Source: Citrus sinensis
Lineage: Eukaryota; Streptophyta; Magnoliopsida; Sapindales; Rutaceae
NCBI RefSeq assembly: GCF_022201045.2
Contig: NC_068556.1
Location: 2,582,001 to 2,646,000, forward strand
DNA length: 64,000 nt
Direction: 5' to 3'
The translations under genes and the position numbers were made by a program. The notes under the pieces were generated by a model, which was not told the origin of the DNA, did no database searches, and was given only the letters and a program-made list of their open reading frames with translations. Below are positions 11,732-22,582 of the stretch, one piece after another; the first letter of the stretch is position 1, and every line of letters begins with the position of its first letter.

Positions 11732-13924
11732 TCAACCCCCCAAGGCACGCTTTAGTCCTGCTCGTTGCTCTGGTGTCAATTTTGTTGGGAACTTCACCTC
11801 AAATTTGATTCTTAGATCACCCCTATTACCTGGCTCTCTGGCGATTGGCATTCCCTCCCCAGGAATGCCAAGCTCAAAACCAGGACTAATTATATCTGTT
11901 ACAGCAATGTTAAGATCACGGCCATCAAGTGTGATGAGACTTACTGAGGTCCCCCCTAGTGCTTCAGCTAGCGACACCTTGTGATTCACAATAAGGTCAT
12001 TGCTGTCTCTCTTGTACACATCATGGGGCTTCTCATCTATCACAAATACAAGGTCTGCTGGTAGCTGATTTGGCTGCTCATTTCCTTTATCCGGGAAAGT
12101 AATCTTAGTTCCCTTCTTCCACCCAGGCTTCACATCAATGGTTAATATCTCACTTTCTGGTGTTTGGCGTCTGCAAAGTTATGAACTTAATCAGTATGAT
12201 ATTCATGCCCTCTAAGTTTTTGTAACTCTTTTAAATTCAAGGCTGCCATGAAGCAAAAACTCATTAGTAGTAACAGAAAGTAGTATGATGGGACAATGAT
12301 GCTGAATACTACTGATAACTTGTCTCAGCTGGACAACAAGGGATCTGTTAACTGAGAACTTGTTTTCTTATAACAACAAGCACGAAGTGTTGCCAATTGG
12401 AAAATGGTAACAGTAGTACTGAAAATTAAGTAATTGATCTGCCTCTCAACATATTCGTCAAACTTCTTTCAGTTTTCACTAAAATATTCCCCTAAAAATG
12501 ATGTACAAACTGACATGCTATGGAAAAATCCACCATAGAATGTCTATTAAACCTTCCGAGTAGAATTTCAACAGAGTAACAATGTCAGCCCAAGGGAAAA
12601 CTTTATAAAACTGTCAATTTTCGCTAAAATCCTATTAATGCTTTAATCAGTAAGCTTGTTTAAATACCATAAAGTTCAAATTGGTCAAATGTGTTATGGA
12701 TGCAAGATGGTTTTTTTGCATGATGAGAACTTGAAGAAGCTAGAAACAAACAAAACAAGTGCCATATATGATGTGATAAACTGAAGAAAAAGGCACAATC
12801 TCAATGCTTGTAACCAAGCTTGAAACTAATTTAAGGGCTAGTTCTTTCACTTGAAGGTTCAGTCCATATAACATACTACAAACATAGTGCTCTGTGTTGG
12901 ATAAATGGTAGCTCTGCTGCAAGACCTTATTAAAACAATACCTGCAGAAGGGTAGAGAAGAAAGAAGGTAAGGAGAAGAGGAAGAAAATGAGTTACTGAG
13001 GCTAATGCACATACCCATTGGCATCAACTACAGTTCTAGAAATCTTCATTTTCCTTGTTGATCCAGAGTATAGCTCCTCGAGGCTGCATGGTAATTTGCT
13101 CTCCACTGGCGGAGGTTTCCTCGGCACACTCCCATCACTATAAGTTCGAAAAATATTTTCACCCATACCAAATCCTCCAAATGTACCTCCTCCCTCTGAC
13201 TGGAACCTTGTGGACTTCCCAGGTCCCGCTGACCCAAATCCAAAAGGTGAACTGCCAAAGAATTCTGCAAAGATGTCTTCAGCATTTCTTGGGTTGAACC
13301 CTTTAGAGTTACCACCACTACCATTCGCATATGAGTATCCACTACTGCTAGATGGTGGCATGTCTTTTAACCCTTCTTCACCATATTGATCATAAATCGC
13401 TCTCTTCTGAGGATCGCTCAAGACCTGAAATCACAACAACTTCTCAAATACACCATTACATTGTCCTCTGAAGATAGCGAAAATAACTGCAGACATTGTT
13501 GTCTAAGGATAGCAAAAATTCCATGTTAAGCAAACACCATTTTCTTACAGCTTCATTTGGTTGCTGAACTGGTTGACATAGGGAAAATTAATTTGAATAT
13601 ACATCCTAAAGATAATAAGAAACAAATCAATAATCCAACAGATACATTCCTTTCTTTTCATTATTATTATTATTATTTTGTTAATCCAAATATCACAAAC
13701 ACAAAATCCATCAGTAAGGAAACAACCATCAATAGACAAAACTCAGAAGAAAAGCATACCTCATAAGCCTCAGAGATCTGTTTAAATCTGGCTTCAGCTT
13801 CTTTCTTATCATTGGGGTTTTTATCAGGGTGCCATTTCATTGCCAATTTCCTATAAGATTTCTTGAGATCATCTTCTGTTGCATTCTTGTTCACCTTCAG
13901 TATGTTGTAATAATCCATACCCAT
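11732..13924 (-). CDS. Type II (class B) DnaJ/Hsp40 co-chaperone
   Basis: Three exons, 13924-13760, 13424-13015 and 12170-11732, join to 337 residues. Residues 1-70 are a J domain starting [20 protein letters not shown] with the HPD motif at 32-34, which stimulates Hsp70 ATPase. A Gly/Phe/Ser-rich linker follows (about 75-145), then the two C-terminal substrate-binding beta domains (for example [21 protein letters not shown] shortened here to its core [13 protein letters not shown]). The Cys-rich zinc finger of class A proteins is absent. Length and layout match DNAJB1/Sis1-type proteins, which act in cytosol and nucleus. The likely Arabidopsis counterpart is At5g25530, which also sits between the SPOC and CID genes. 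A 7.1-kb transposable element is inserted 432 bp upstream of the start codon. Confidence 0.93.
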
Positions 13925-14355
13925 TTTCTCCTTTCTTTATATTCAATCACACCCACAATATTCAACCCAACAACAAGAATACAAAATTTTATTCTACTAA
14001 CCAAAAAATTTACAGATCATATCATTCTAAAAACACCCAGATCATTAAAACAAAATACCTCTATTTTTCTAATCTTTTCTTTTTTATTATAACTAGGTAA
14101 AATGATAAAAAATAAGATACTGGTAAAGCTAACAAGAAACTATCTTAGTTCTTGGTATTGACCCCCTCCAAAAAAGAAACAAACACGTTTTGGGTGTTTT
14201 CAATTGGAAAGTTTTGATCTGGGTGTCAAAGATTGATTGAAAAGAAAGAATCTTTGAATCAATCTATTATGGTGTCTTAATTTTTATTTATTTTTAATGT
14301 TTAAGACAACGTCTGATGGAGACGTATGTTTAACAACCGAAAGCAACGGAATTGT
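13925..14355 (-). other. Remaining upstream region of the DnaJ gene
   Basis: AT-rich sequence between the DnaJ start codon and the end of the large transposable element. It should hold the leader and core promoter. The left target duplication of the element, CGGAATTGT, is at 14347-14355. No clear promoter motif was picked out. Confidence 0.45.
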
Positions 14356-14403
14356 GGACACGGCTACCATGCAGGGCCTAAAATCCCCTGTATGGTGCAG
14401 GGG
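14356..14403. repeat. Left terminal inverted repeat and stem-loop of the 7.1-kb element
   Basis: After GGACACGGCT, an 11-base arm ACCATGCAGGG (14366-14376) pairs with CCCTGTATGGT (14386-14396), with one G-U pair. A second inverted pair, TTGGATTCA / TGAATCCAA, follows at 14418-14442. Confidence 0.8.
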
Positions 14404-14677
14404 CTGCCATTGAGCCATTGGATTCAGTTTATTTGAATCCAACGGTTGAGGTTTTAATTTGAAAAAAAAAGAAAGAAAACGTGAATAAAAGCAAAAAAAG
14501 AAGGGCAACCGGAAGAAAAGCATTTTCATCCCCCTCTCTTTCTCCCCCACCCCCTTGTTCTCCTCCCCCCCCCCGGAACATTGAACCAGAAAATCCTCAT
14601 CTTTCTCCCTCTCCATCCCCACATTCTTCCTCGCTCTCGCTCTTGCTCACTCTCGCGCTCCTGCTCACGCTCATGTT

Positions 14678-14725
14678 CCCGCTCCCGCTCCCGCTCCCGC
14701 TCCCGCTCCCGCTCCCGCTCCCGCT
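14678..14725. repeat. (CCCGCT)8 hexanucleotide repeat
   Basis: Eight exact CCCGCT units inside a longer pyrimidine-rich stretch (about 14525-14745). The frames through it read as Arg-Ser or Pro-Leu strings and are not taken as genes. Confidence 0.9.
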
Positions 14726-15405
14726 CTCCCTCTCGCTCTCGTGTTAAACACGTTCTCAGATGAATCAGAAATTATATCAAAAAAGAAATTGCAAAACAAA
14801 ACCCAAGCCTAATCTCCTTATCCCGATCGAAATTCACATCTCTTTCTCTGTCATAGTTCTTCAACCACGATTCGTCACAGCTGTCTCCCTCTCCATCACG
14901 GTTCTTCAACCAGAATCGACTGCTGTCGTGTCTCGGCTTCTCTCGATTGGTGGTGGTGGTGCTGCTGCTGCTACAATTTCTCTCTTAAGGATCGACTGCT
15001 GCTGTTGCATCTCTCTTTAGGAATAACTTGTGATGCTGCTACTGATGCGTCCATGCTCTGTCTCGGCTGGTGGTGGTGGTGTTGCTGCGTCTCTGCTTTG
15101 TCTCGACTGGTGCTGCTGCTCTCTCTCTCAAGTTGCTCCTATAAAGAGATCGGAGCATATATGTTGAGAATCGACATTGGCTCACTGGTATTATTCTTCT
15201 ATTTGGGTAAATTTTGAGTAATTATTATTTATTTTGTGCATGTGATGTTGGAAAGTTCGTAGTTTATGTGGAGTATCTAGACTTTGCTACTTGGGTTCTC
15301 TGTAATGAGCTCCCCCCGCCCCAAAACCTCTCTTTAGTTTTTTTCTTCTATCTATGAATGCTTTAGAGTAGACTGTATGTGAGTAATATTTTGTCTTATT
15401 TGAAT

Positions 15406-15545
15406 GCTTAAGCTCTCTTTCATTTTTGCAAACTTTTTTGGCTTTTGTGAAGAGATGTTTTGAGTAATTCTTATAAGGAAGAACGCTTAAGCTCTCTTTC
15501 ATTTTTGCAAACTTTTATTGCAGTGTGAGAGGAGATGTTTTGAAT
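15406..15545. repeat. Imperfect two-copy duplication, period 79 bp
   Basis: GCTTAAGCTCTCTTTCATTT begins at 15406 and again at 15485. Both copies run into GAGATGTTTTGA. Confidence 0.8.
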
Positions 15546-16016
15546 AGTTCAATATACGGACTTGTGCAACTCAGGGAGTGTCTATAGTCAGTTTTTAACC
15601 CAAGCTTTCATAGTATTTTGTTTGTGTCCTTGTTAGAATTTTTATCATGCAATGATAGATAAGGTCAGAGTTATGGAGGAGTGTGGGACTAATTTTTTTT
15701 TTTTTAAGGGGGTTTTCCAACATGCTTTTGTTTCCCTTTCATTACTGAATCCTTGAAATTTAGTTTAATGTCTTTCATTTTCTTGCACATCTCTGGAGCA
15801 GTGATGGCAAAATGTTTTTGAGTATTGGGACCGCGCTACATTATTTCTTGTATTTTTTATCTGCACCTATTTGAATATTTGAACTGCTATTTTTTACAGC
15901 TTTTTATTCTTACATATTTTGTGCTGCAGTTTTAGGGGAAGTTTTGGTATTCTCTCAGTAATTCTGGGAGATTGCCCTGTGGCGCGTTAGGATAAGGCTT
16001 TTGAAGTCATAGATCT

Positions 16017-16154
16017 GTCCGCTTCGCTCTCAAACTGTCCATCAAGTGCGAGTTTAGTACCAACAAAGTAAAGTTCAAGCTCCGGGTCGGATTTGGCAGC
16101 GGACTTAATGCTGAGGCACAAGAATCTTATTTAGGCAGGAGAGGTAATATATAA
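16017..16154 (+). pseudogene. Exon-like fragment possibly captured by the element
   Basis: A 45-codon open stretch, out of AT-rich context and less AT-rich than its surroundings, translates to VRFALKLSIKCEFSTNKVKF and continues with Gly/Ala-rich sequence. It has no start codon, is preceded by stops, and ends beside a good donor (GGAGAG/GTAAT at about 16143). This pattern is what a gene fragment carried by a Pack-MULE would look like. I do not recognise the parent gene, and chance is not excluded. Confidence 0.3.
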
Positions 16155-17889
16155 AATAAAATTCACTCACCAATAATTTGATTTTGATTTAATTTGATTT
16201 TGATTGAGAAACTTATCCACGAAAGCCCTTTGTGAGTGCTTGGAACTTGCATCATCGCCTGCCTGTAATTGGAATTCTTACTTGTCTCTGCATTTTAAGG
16301 AACAGGAAAAGAAAAGTAGTTTAAGAGAAATAATAAGAGTGGAAATGGCAATGTCGTCCATGAAGAAGAAATGTTTCATTTTTGCTTTGGTTTTGTATCT
16401 TATTATGGATGCGAGATTTGGTGGTGGTGTCTTTGTTGCTGAGTTATGAGAAAGCAAGTTACATTCGTGGGTTCAGTAAATATTTTGGCAAGATTTTTTA
16501 TACTTCTAGTTATGGGATTTGGTTTTTGCTTTCTTGTTTGTGTCTTACAGTTGGAATAGCTGGAAATTATTCGGAGGGGGCAGAATCTGTTGGATGATGA
16601 ACTTTGCTGCGGCTTTGTTGCAATTTTGTTGGCTGCAGAATTTTAGGGTTGGCTTTAGTAAATATAGGTTGATATTTGCAAGGCATCTTTTATACGGCTT
16701 ATGTAAAAAAAATTTCTTTTTCCATTTACATTGCTGGGTTTCGTTGTAGTTGCTGAGCAAGTGATAGAACACATTCAATTTTATACAACAATTATAAGTA
16801 TTGACCATGAGGCAGGATACTGGAAAATTGTTGTGTTATTACCCTTCAATGGTAAAATGATTGCAATTGATATGGTGATCACAATTGATGACTTTTGAAT
16901 GAAACCATATGTTTTAATTATTTATTTATCCTGTTATTTATTTTAATAAAGCTTAGTTTATTTCATTTGCATGGATGTTTATTTCACAAGATACTTATTT
17001 GAAAAATGTCAAAAAGAAAATGTTATACTGCTAAAAAATAAATACGTTGTTAATAAGTTGTGCTGAGCTTTTACTTTAAAACTACTTACCTTTCTTCCTT
17101 TTTTTATTTGTCGTAAATTTATGCAATATATCAATCCACTTTTTTTTTCGGAGATGGTACTTGTAATAAGGTTGGATGATACACTTGGTGTAATGTACTA
17201 GATTTTGGTGGATTTTTAGGATGATATGTAGAAAATATTATGTTTGACGTAGGAATAGTTAATTTGATTTATTTTCATTAAACTGTGTTTCCTATAATTA
17301 GTTAAAATAAATTGATTAAATTGATTTAGCGGATGGGAAAATAAGCCTATAAATTTGTGTGGGAATTAATAGAATTAAAAATGGTTGCAAGGTTATTTAT
17401 AGTGGAGATTTTGGCTATAAAAAGCGCCAGTGGAACATAAGAGCTCTTCCGAATTTATTTGTGAGGCCACTTATTGCAACCATTAGTATTTTACTCATTT
17501 TAGTTTTTTTTTAATCAAACTTAATAGTTAAGTCATATTTTGCTTTAGCACACTTATATATTCAATTGTACTTTTCTTTAATAAAAAGCGAGTGCTATAT
17601 TTCAAAGATTAAAATTAAATATAAGACACTAAGAGGCTTTGATAGTTCTCCGACCAAACGAAAGATTTAAAACACTTAAAAGCAAATTCGGATTGGAATA
17701 TTATTATTTTGTTGGTTACCTTTATTCATAATACAAATACTTCGAAAGTGATTATATTTATAAAAAATTAGATGAAAAATGTTTACAAAATAATATTATT
17801 GAATGTTTAAAACGAACACTTGTAGTATAAGGTATGACTATTGAAAGATTAAAATCAGTGCACGAAATTAAAGTGACCAGAAGCTTACA

Positions 17890-18315
17890 AGCCGTAAACG
17901 GCTTGCCGGTTTGACTTGAACCGGAAATCCGGTTATGTTCCAGCAAGTCCTTCACTCGAATCCGGTTTTCCGGATATCACAAACCGGCTTGCCGGTTGGA
18001 TCCAGAAGATAGCACGTTAAAACCGGCTTACCGGTTTCCTTAACCGGTTGGCCGAATGAATCCAGAATGCTGCCAAAGTGCAGCTCGAATCCGGATTTCC
18101 GGATTTACAGAACCGGCTATCCGGTTAAATCCAGTGAAGGCCATACGCGAATCCGGTTTTCCGGATTGATAATCCGGTTATCCGAATATTGACCCGAGAG
18201 CAACCAAAGAAAATGCGGCTCACCGATTTGAACAATCCGGTTATCCGGAATTTGTCCCGAGAGAAATCAATAAGAAAAACGGTTTTCCGGATGAGAAGAA
18301 GTGGTATACCGGTTT
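17890..18315. repeat. Cluster of about 14 CCGG-N4-CCGG palindromic modules
   Basis: Modules such as CCGGAAATCCGG, CCGGTTTTCCGG, CCGGCTTGCCGG, CCGGCTATCCGG and CCGGTTATCCGG recur about every 20-45 bases. The spacer between CCGG halves is almost always exactly 4, flanked by AA or AAT and TT or AT. Some copies have decayed to CCGA or CGG. It may be part of an old LTR or a protein-binding array; I cannot assign it. Confidence 0.75.
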
Positions 18316-18451
18316 AGACTTGGGAAATCTTTTTGTCTCTAATTGGGTAAGCTCTTATACTTGTATTACACACACCATTTTATTTTTGGCCTTTTAAAAT
18401 TGCTTAATTTTAAATCATTTTGAGATTTAAAACCTTTCAATAAGCCATTTA

Positions 18452-19253
18452 GGGTGCGTTTGGCACACTATATTGTATTATGCTGTATTGTATTATTTTA
18501 ATGCTGGTATATTGTATTATGTTGTATTGCGTTAGCATTGTATTATAACAATATTGTAGAATGTTTGATTAATTAAATTAAATAATTAAAAAATAATATA
18601 TATTAATACTTAGAAAAATAATAAATATAGAAATCTTAAAATTTGTATTATAATTATGATAAAAAATTTTATAAAATTTAATATTATATGTAAATAATAA
18701 ATTTAGATTATAATTAATATTATAATTGTTAATATAAATTAATAAATTATTATTCAATAATATTAAATTATATTTTAATTTACAATATATTATTATTTTT
18801 ACATTTTAATATATTAATAAATTTTTAATTTAATATAAATAATTATAAATATTGAAATTTGCATAAATTTAAATAATATTAATTTTAAAATTAATATTAA
18901 TGTAAATAATATTATAATATTAATATATTATTTTTATATGAATCATTAATAAATAAAATAATATTATCATATAATTTATTTTTATATTTTATTCATTATA
19001 TTAGTATTTAATAATAAAATAATTTATTTTTATAATATTTTAATAAAATAAATTTGCCTCAATTGAGGCAAAAAGCTTCCGCATTACGCAAACCCGAGGT
19101 TCCCTTGGGTTTGCGTAATGCGACCCCATGCCTTATTATGCTGTATTATAATGCAGTATAATGAGGTCTCAAATTTTACCAAACAACTTCTTGGTAATAA
19201 ATTAATGTGAATAGTGGTATAATACCACACAATCCCATGCACTAAACGCGCCC
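18452..19253. mobile_element. Tourist/PIF-Harbinger-like MITE, 802 bp, nested in the 7.1-kb element
   Basis: The left end GGGTGCGTTTGGCAC matches the inverted right end (GTGC..AAACGCGCCC on the + strand reads GCACTAAACGCGCCC). A TTA duplication flanks it at 18449-18451 and 19254-19256. A 3-bp TTA/TAA target is the signature of PIF/Harbinger elements. Sub-terminal sequence is rich in TGTATTATGCTGTATTG-like words and the core is very AT-rich. There is no coding capacity. Confidence 0.8.
19053..19122. repeat. Two adjacent palindromes inside the MITE
   Basis: TTTGCCTCAATTGAGGCAAA at 19053-19072 is a perfect 20-bp palindrome. Eight bases later, the arms CGCATTACGCAAACCC (19080-19095) and GGGTTTGCGTAATGCG (19107-19122) form a perfect 16-bp stem, which can extend by about 4 more pairs inside the loop. 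Confidence 0.9.
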
Positions 19254-19420
19254 TTAATGCATGAAATATAAAATCATAAAATTACAAGTATATCAAGCTA
19301 TCTAATTCATGAAGCATAAATTCATATAATAACAAACATATCAAGCCATGTAGTAAAACATAAATCAAGATGCAACATTCATCATTCCAACAAACATTAA
19401 ACAACAAACATTAAACATTT

Positions 19421-21112
19421 TACTTAAAATATGCAACAGCGAACATAAATATATGAGTACCTCCATAACAGTGAACATACAACGTCAAACATGAAACGTA
19501 GAACAGCAAACATGAAACGTGGAACGTAAACATGAAACGGGGGCAAAAAAGAAAAATTTCGGGGTATTTGAAAAATCAGTACATGAAACATTGCACAACC
19601 AACATGAAACATATCACTTAAAATATGCAACAACAAACATAAAATATGAGTCCCTCCGTAACATGGAACATGAAACGTAGAACAACAAACATGAAACAGA
19701 GAACGTAAACATGAAACGGGGGCAAAAAAGAAAAATTTCGGGGTATTTAAAAAATCAGTACATGAAACATTGCACAACCAACATGAAACATATCACTTAA
19801 AATATGCAACAACGAACATAAAATATGAGTCCCTCCGTAACAGTGAACATGAAACATAAAACATGAAACATAGAACATCAAACATGAAACATAGAACGTA
19901 AACATGAAACGGGTGCAAAAAAAAAAATTTCGGGGTATTTGAAAAATCAGTACATGAAACATTGCACAACCAACATGAAACATATCACTTAAAATATGCA
20001 ACAACGAACATAAAATATGAGTCCCTCCGTAACAGTGAACATGAAACATAAAACATGAAACATAGAACATCAAACATGAAACATAGAACGTAAACATGAA
20101 ACGGGTGCAAAAAAAAAAATTGCGGGGTATTTGAAAAATCAGTACATGAAACATTGCACAACCAACATGAAACATATCACTTAAAATATGCAACAACGAA
20201 CATAAAATATGAGTCCCTCCGTAACAGTGAACATGAAACATAAAACATGAAACATAGAACATCAAACATGAAACATAGAACGTAAACATGAAACGGGTGC
20301 AAAAAAAAAAATTGCGGGGTATTTGAAAAATCAGTACATGAAACATTGCACAACCAACATGAAACATGTCACTTAAAATATGCAACAACGAACATAAAAT
20401 ATGAGTCCCTCCGTAACAGTGAACATGAAACATAAAACATGAAACATAGAACATCAAACATGAAACATAGAACGTAAACATGAAACGGGTGCAAAAAAAA
20501 AAATTGCGGGGTATTTGAAAAATCAGTACATGAAACATTGCACAACCAACATGAAACATATCACTTAAAATATGCAACAACGAACATAAAATATGAGTCC
20601 CTCCGTAACAGTGAACATGAAACATAAAACATGAAACATAGAACATCAAACATGAAACATAGAACGTAAACATGAAACGGGTGCAAAAAAAAAAATTTCG
20701 GGGTATTTGAAAAATCAGTACATGAAACATTGCACAACCAACATGAAACATATCACTTAAAATATGCAACAACGAACATAAAATATGAGTCCCTCCGTAA
20801 CAGTGAACATGAAACATAAAACATGAAACATAGAACATCAAACATGAAACATAGAACGTAAACATGAAACGGGTGCAAAAAAAAAAATTTCGGGGTATTT
20901 GAAAAATCAGTACATGAAACATTGCACAACCAACATGAAACATATCACTTAAAATATGCAACAACAAACATAAAATATGAGTCTCTCCGTAACAGTGAAC
21001 ATGAAACATAAAACATGAAACATAGAACATCAAACATGAAATATAGAACGTAAACATGAAACGGGTGCAAAAAAAAAAATTTTGGGGTATTTGAAAAATC
21101 AGTACATGAAAT
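19421..21112. repeat. Tandem array, unit 192 bp, about nine copies
   Basis: The landmark CGGGGTATTT starts its G run at 19561, 19740, 19932, 20124, 20316, 20508, 20700, 20892 and 21084. That gives one 179-bp step and then seven steps of exactly 192. Units are nearly identical and are built from shorter AACATGAAACAT-like words plus a run of about 11 A. Because 192 is a multiple of three and one minus-strand frame lacks stops, a 436-residue frame (21057-19747) repeats a 64-residue unit. This is judged a by-product of the array, not a gene. Confidence 0.95.
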
Positions 21113-21358
21113 ATAAAACATAAAATATGAAACTTAAAATGTTAAACATGAGATAAATTTCATAGAAAATGAATAAAATTTTTGTCTTTTTGTTAACACA
21201 CATTTTATTTTATTTTTTAAAATATTTATAATAAAAAATATTTTTTTCATTTTTACTTTACTTGTCATTTTTTACTTATTATTATTATTATTTTTTAAAT
21301 ATTATTCGTTTTAAATATTTTTTATTTTAATTTATTTAAATAAAAAAAACATATTAAT

Positions 21359-21492
21359 GGCAGCAACCGGCTGTAAAACCGGTTGCTGCCAGTCAAAAAA
21401 GTTGTTTGGCTGCCAGATGGCAGCCAAACAACAAAGGGGTCAATAAATTGACCCCCTCTATGATACAGGGACTTTGAGTCCCTGTATCATAG
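21359..21492. repeat. Chain of four perfect palindromes at the right end of the 7.1-kb element
   Basis: Stem 1: GGCAGCAACCGG (21359-21370) with 21379-21390. Stem 2: GTTGTTTGGCTGCC (21401-21414) with 21419-21432. Stem 3: GGGGTCAA (21436-21443) with 21448-21455. Stem 4: CTATGATACAGGGACT (21458-21473) with 21477-21492. All arms pair without mismatch, with loops of 8, 4, 4 and 3 bases. Stem 4 is part of the terminal inverted repeat. Confidence 0.95.
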
Positions 21493-21500
21493 CCGTGTCC

Positions 21501-22582
21501 CGGAATTGTTATTTAGCTTGTTTCTTGGCTGTTCGGTCTGTAAAAAACATTAAAATTGAAAAAAAAAAGAAAAAAATGGCGTTCTCTCTTTTGTTTTTTT
21601 TTTATTGTTTTTGGCCTTTCTGCGTATCCGGCACAGCATCTTCTCCATTGAAAATGCCACATCAGCATTTCCAATGACTGTTAGTCTACATGGCGCTTGG
21701 ATGCAGTCTTCATCGCCATGGGTATTCTGGGAGGGAAACCTTTGAGACCGTTTTCTTTTAGACCGTTTTCTTATTCTTTTCTTTTCCTTTAAATGGAATT
21801 GGTTTACGTTTTCATCATATGTAACAAAAAGATACTTGCATTATAATATTTTAGAAAGATTGTTGTTTTGGTGTACGAGATCGCAAGGACGTGATATTGA
21901 TGTTCCCTCGACAGTTTAGCTGTTGCAATCTCACTAAATTCTAAACCCCAATGGGCCACGTGAGTGCGAAATGAGATGATTCGCCTGTAGTGTTTTCGAA
22001 CAGGAATTCCTTAGTAGTGAAAAGAAAAAAAAAATTAAAAAATCAAACATTCACAAGATCTTTTGTGTTCTATTGCTTCTACGGGCTTGGCAATATTGTT
22101 AACATCTTATGGATATGGAAGTAGCCTAAGAACAACATTGAAATTCATGAATGAACAGGCTAAAAACACTGCACTATTGCTGGCCACTATCATAAACAAG
22201 CTTCAAGCATCATATACTACCAAGCTTTTTAAGTACAAGAAGCAAGGTCTACTCAACAACACGATCTTTGTGCCACACCATTTCAAAGCAAATCGAGAAA
22301 GAACCATTTACTTGAATTTCAAAGAACCATATTCTGCATTATAATTGCATAAGGGGCTTTTGACCCATCTAACAAAAGCATTAAGCCAGAAGGGCAAAAA
22401 ACCTTAGAACACAAGCACCTTGTAACTATACAACCATAACCAAACATATGTATGATGCCTATTACCTCTAAGTAAAGGACCCCCTAATTACATGCTTCTA
22501 CAACTAGTAAAAAGTTAACAAGACAAAAAAAAAAAAAAAAGGCAAAAGGGAAACACATCCAACTTGTCTCTCACAAATTCAA
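21501..22582. other. Intergenic DNA and 3' flank of the CID gene
   Basis: It begins with the right target duplication CGGAATTGT (21501-21509). A/T runs follow, and the last few hundred bases probably hold the 3' untranslated region of the minus-strand CID gene. A short frame at 22063-22344 has no recognisable homology and overlaps that region. Confidence 0.4.

Larger units (their letters stand above)
14356..21500. mobile_element. 7.1-kb non-autonomous element with hairpin ends and 9-bp target duplication
   Basis: The perfect 9-mer CGGAATTGT lies directly outside both ends (14347-14355 and 21501-21509). Inside it, the left end reads GGACACGGCTA and the right end reads TAGCCGTGTCC, an exact 11-bp inverted pair. 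The inverted match extends to 48 bases at roughly three-quarters identity, and each end forms a stem-loop. A 9-bp duplication fits the Mutator superfamily; foldback-type elements are an alternative. No transposase frame is visible. The cargo is a (CCCGCT)8 tract, a duplicated 79-bp block, an exon-like fragment, a CCGG palindrome cluster, a nested MITE, a 192-bp tandem array and a chain of palindromes. The perfect target duplication argues for a fairly recent insertion. Confidence 0.8.

Noticed and set aside
14481-14763. Frames rich in Arg-Ser or Pro-Leu repeats that resemble SR proteins
   Set aside because: They come from the (CCCGCT)n tract and its pyrimidine-rich flanks inside a transposable element. 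No RNA-binding domain is attached.
19747-21057. 436-residue minus-strand frame of repeated Cys/Phe/Met-rich units
   Set aside because: It is the translation of a tandem repeat whose length happens to be a multiple of three. There is no domain, and the unit contains an A11 run and a palindromic low-complexity word set.
22063-22344. 93-codon plus-strand frame near the CID gene
   Set aside because: It overlaps the probable 3' untranslated region of the minus-strand CID gene and has no recognisable features.
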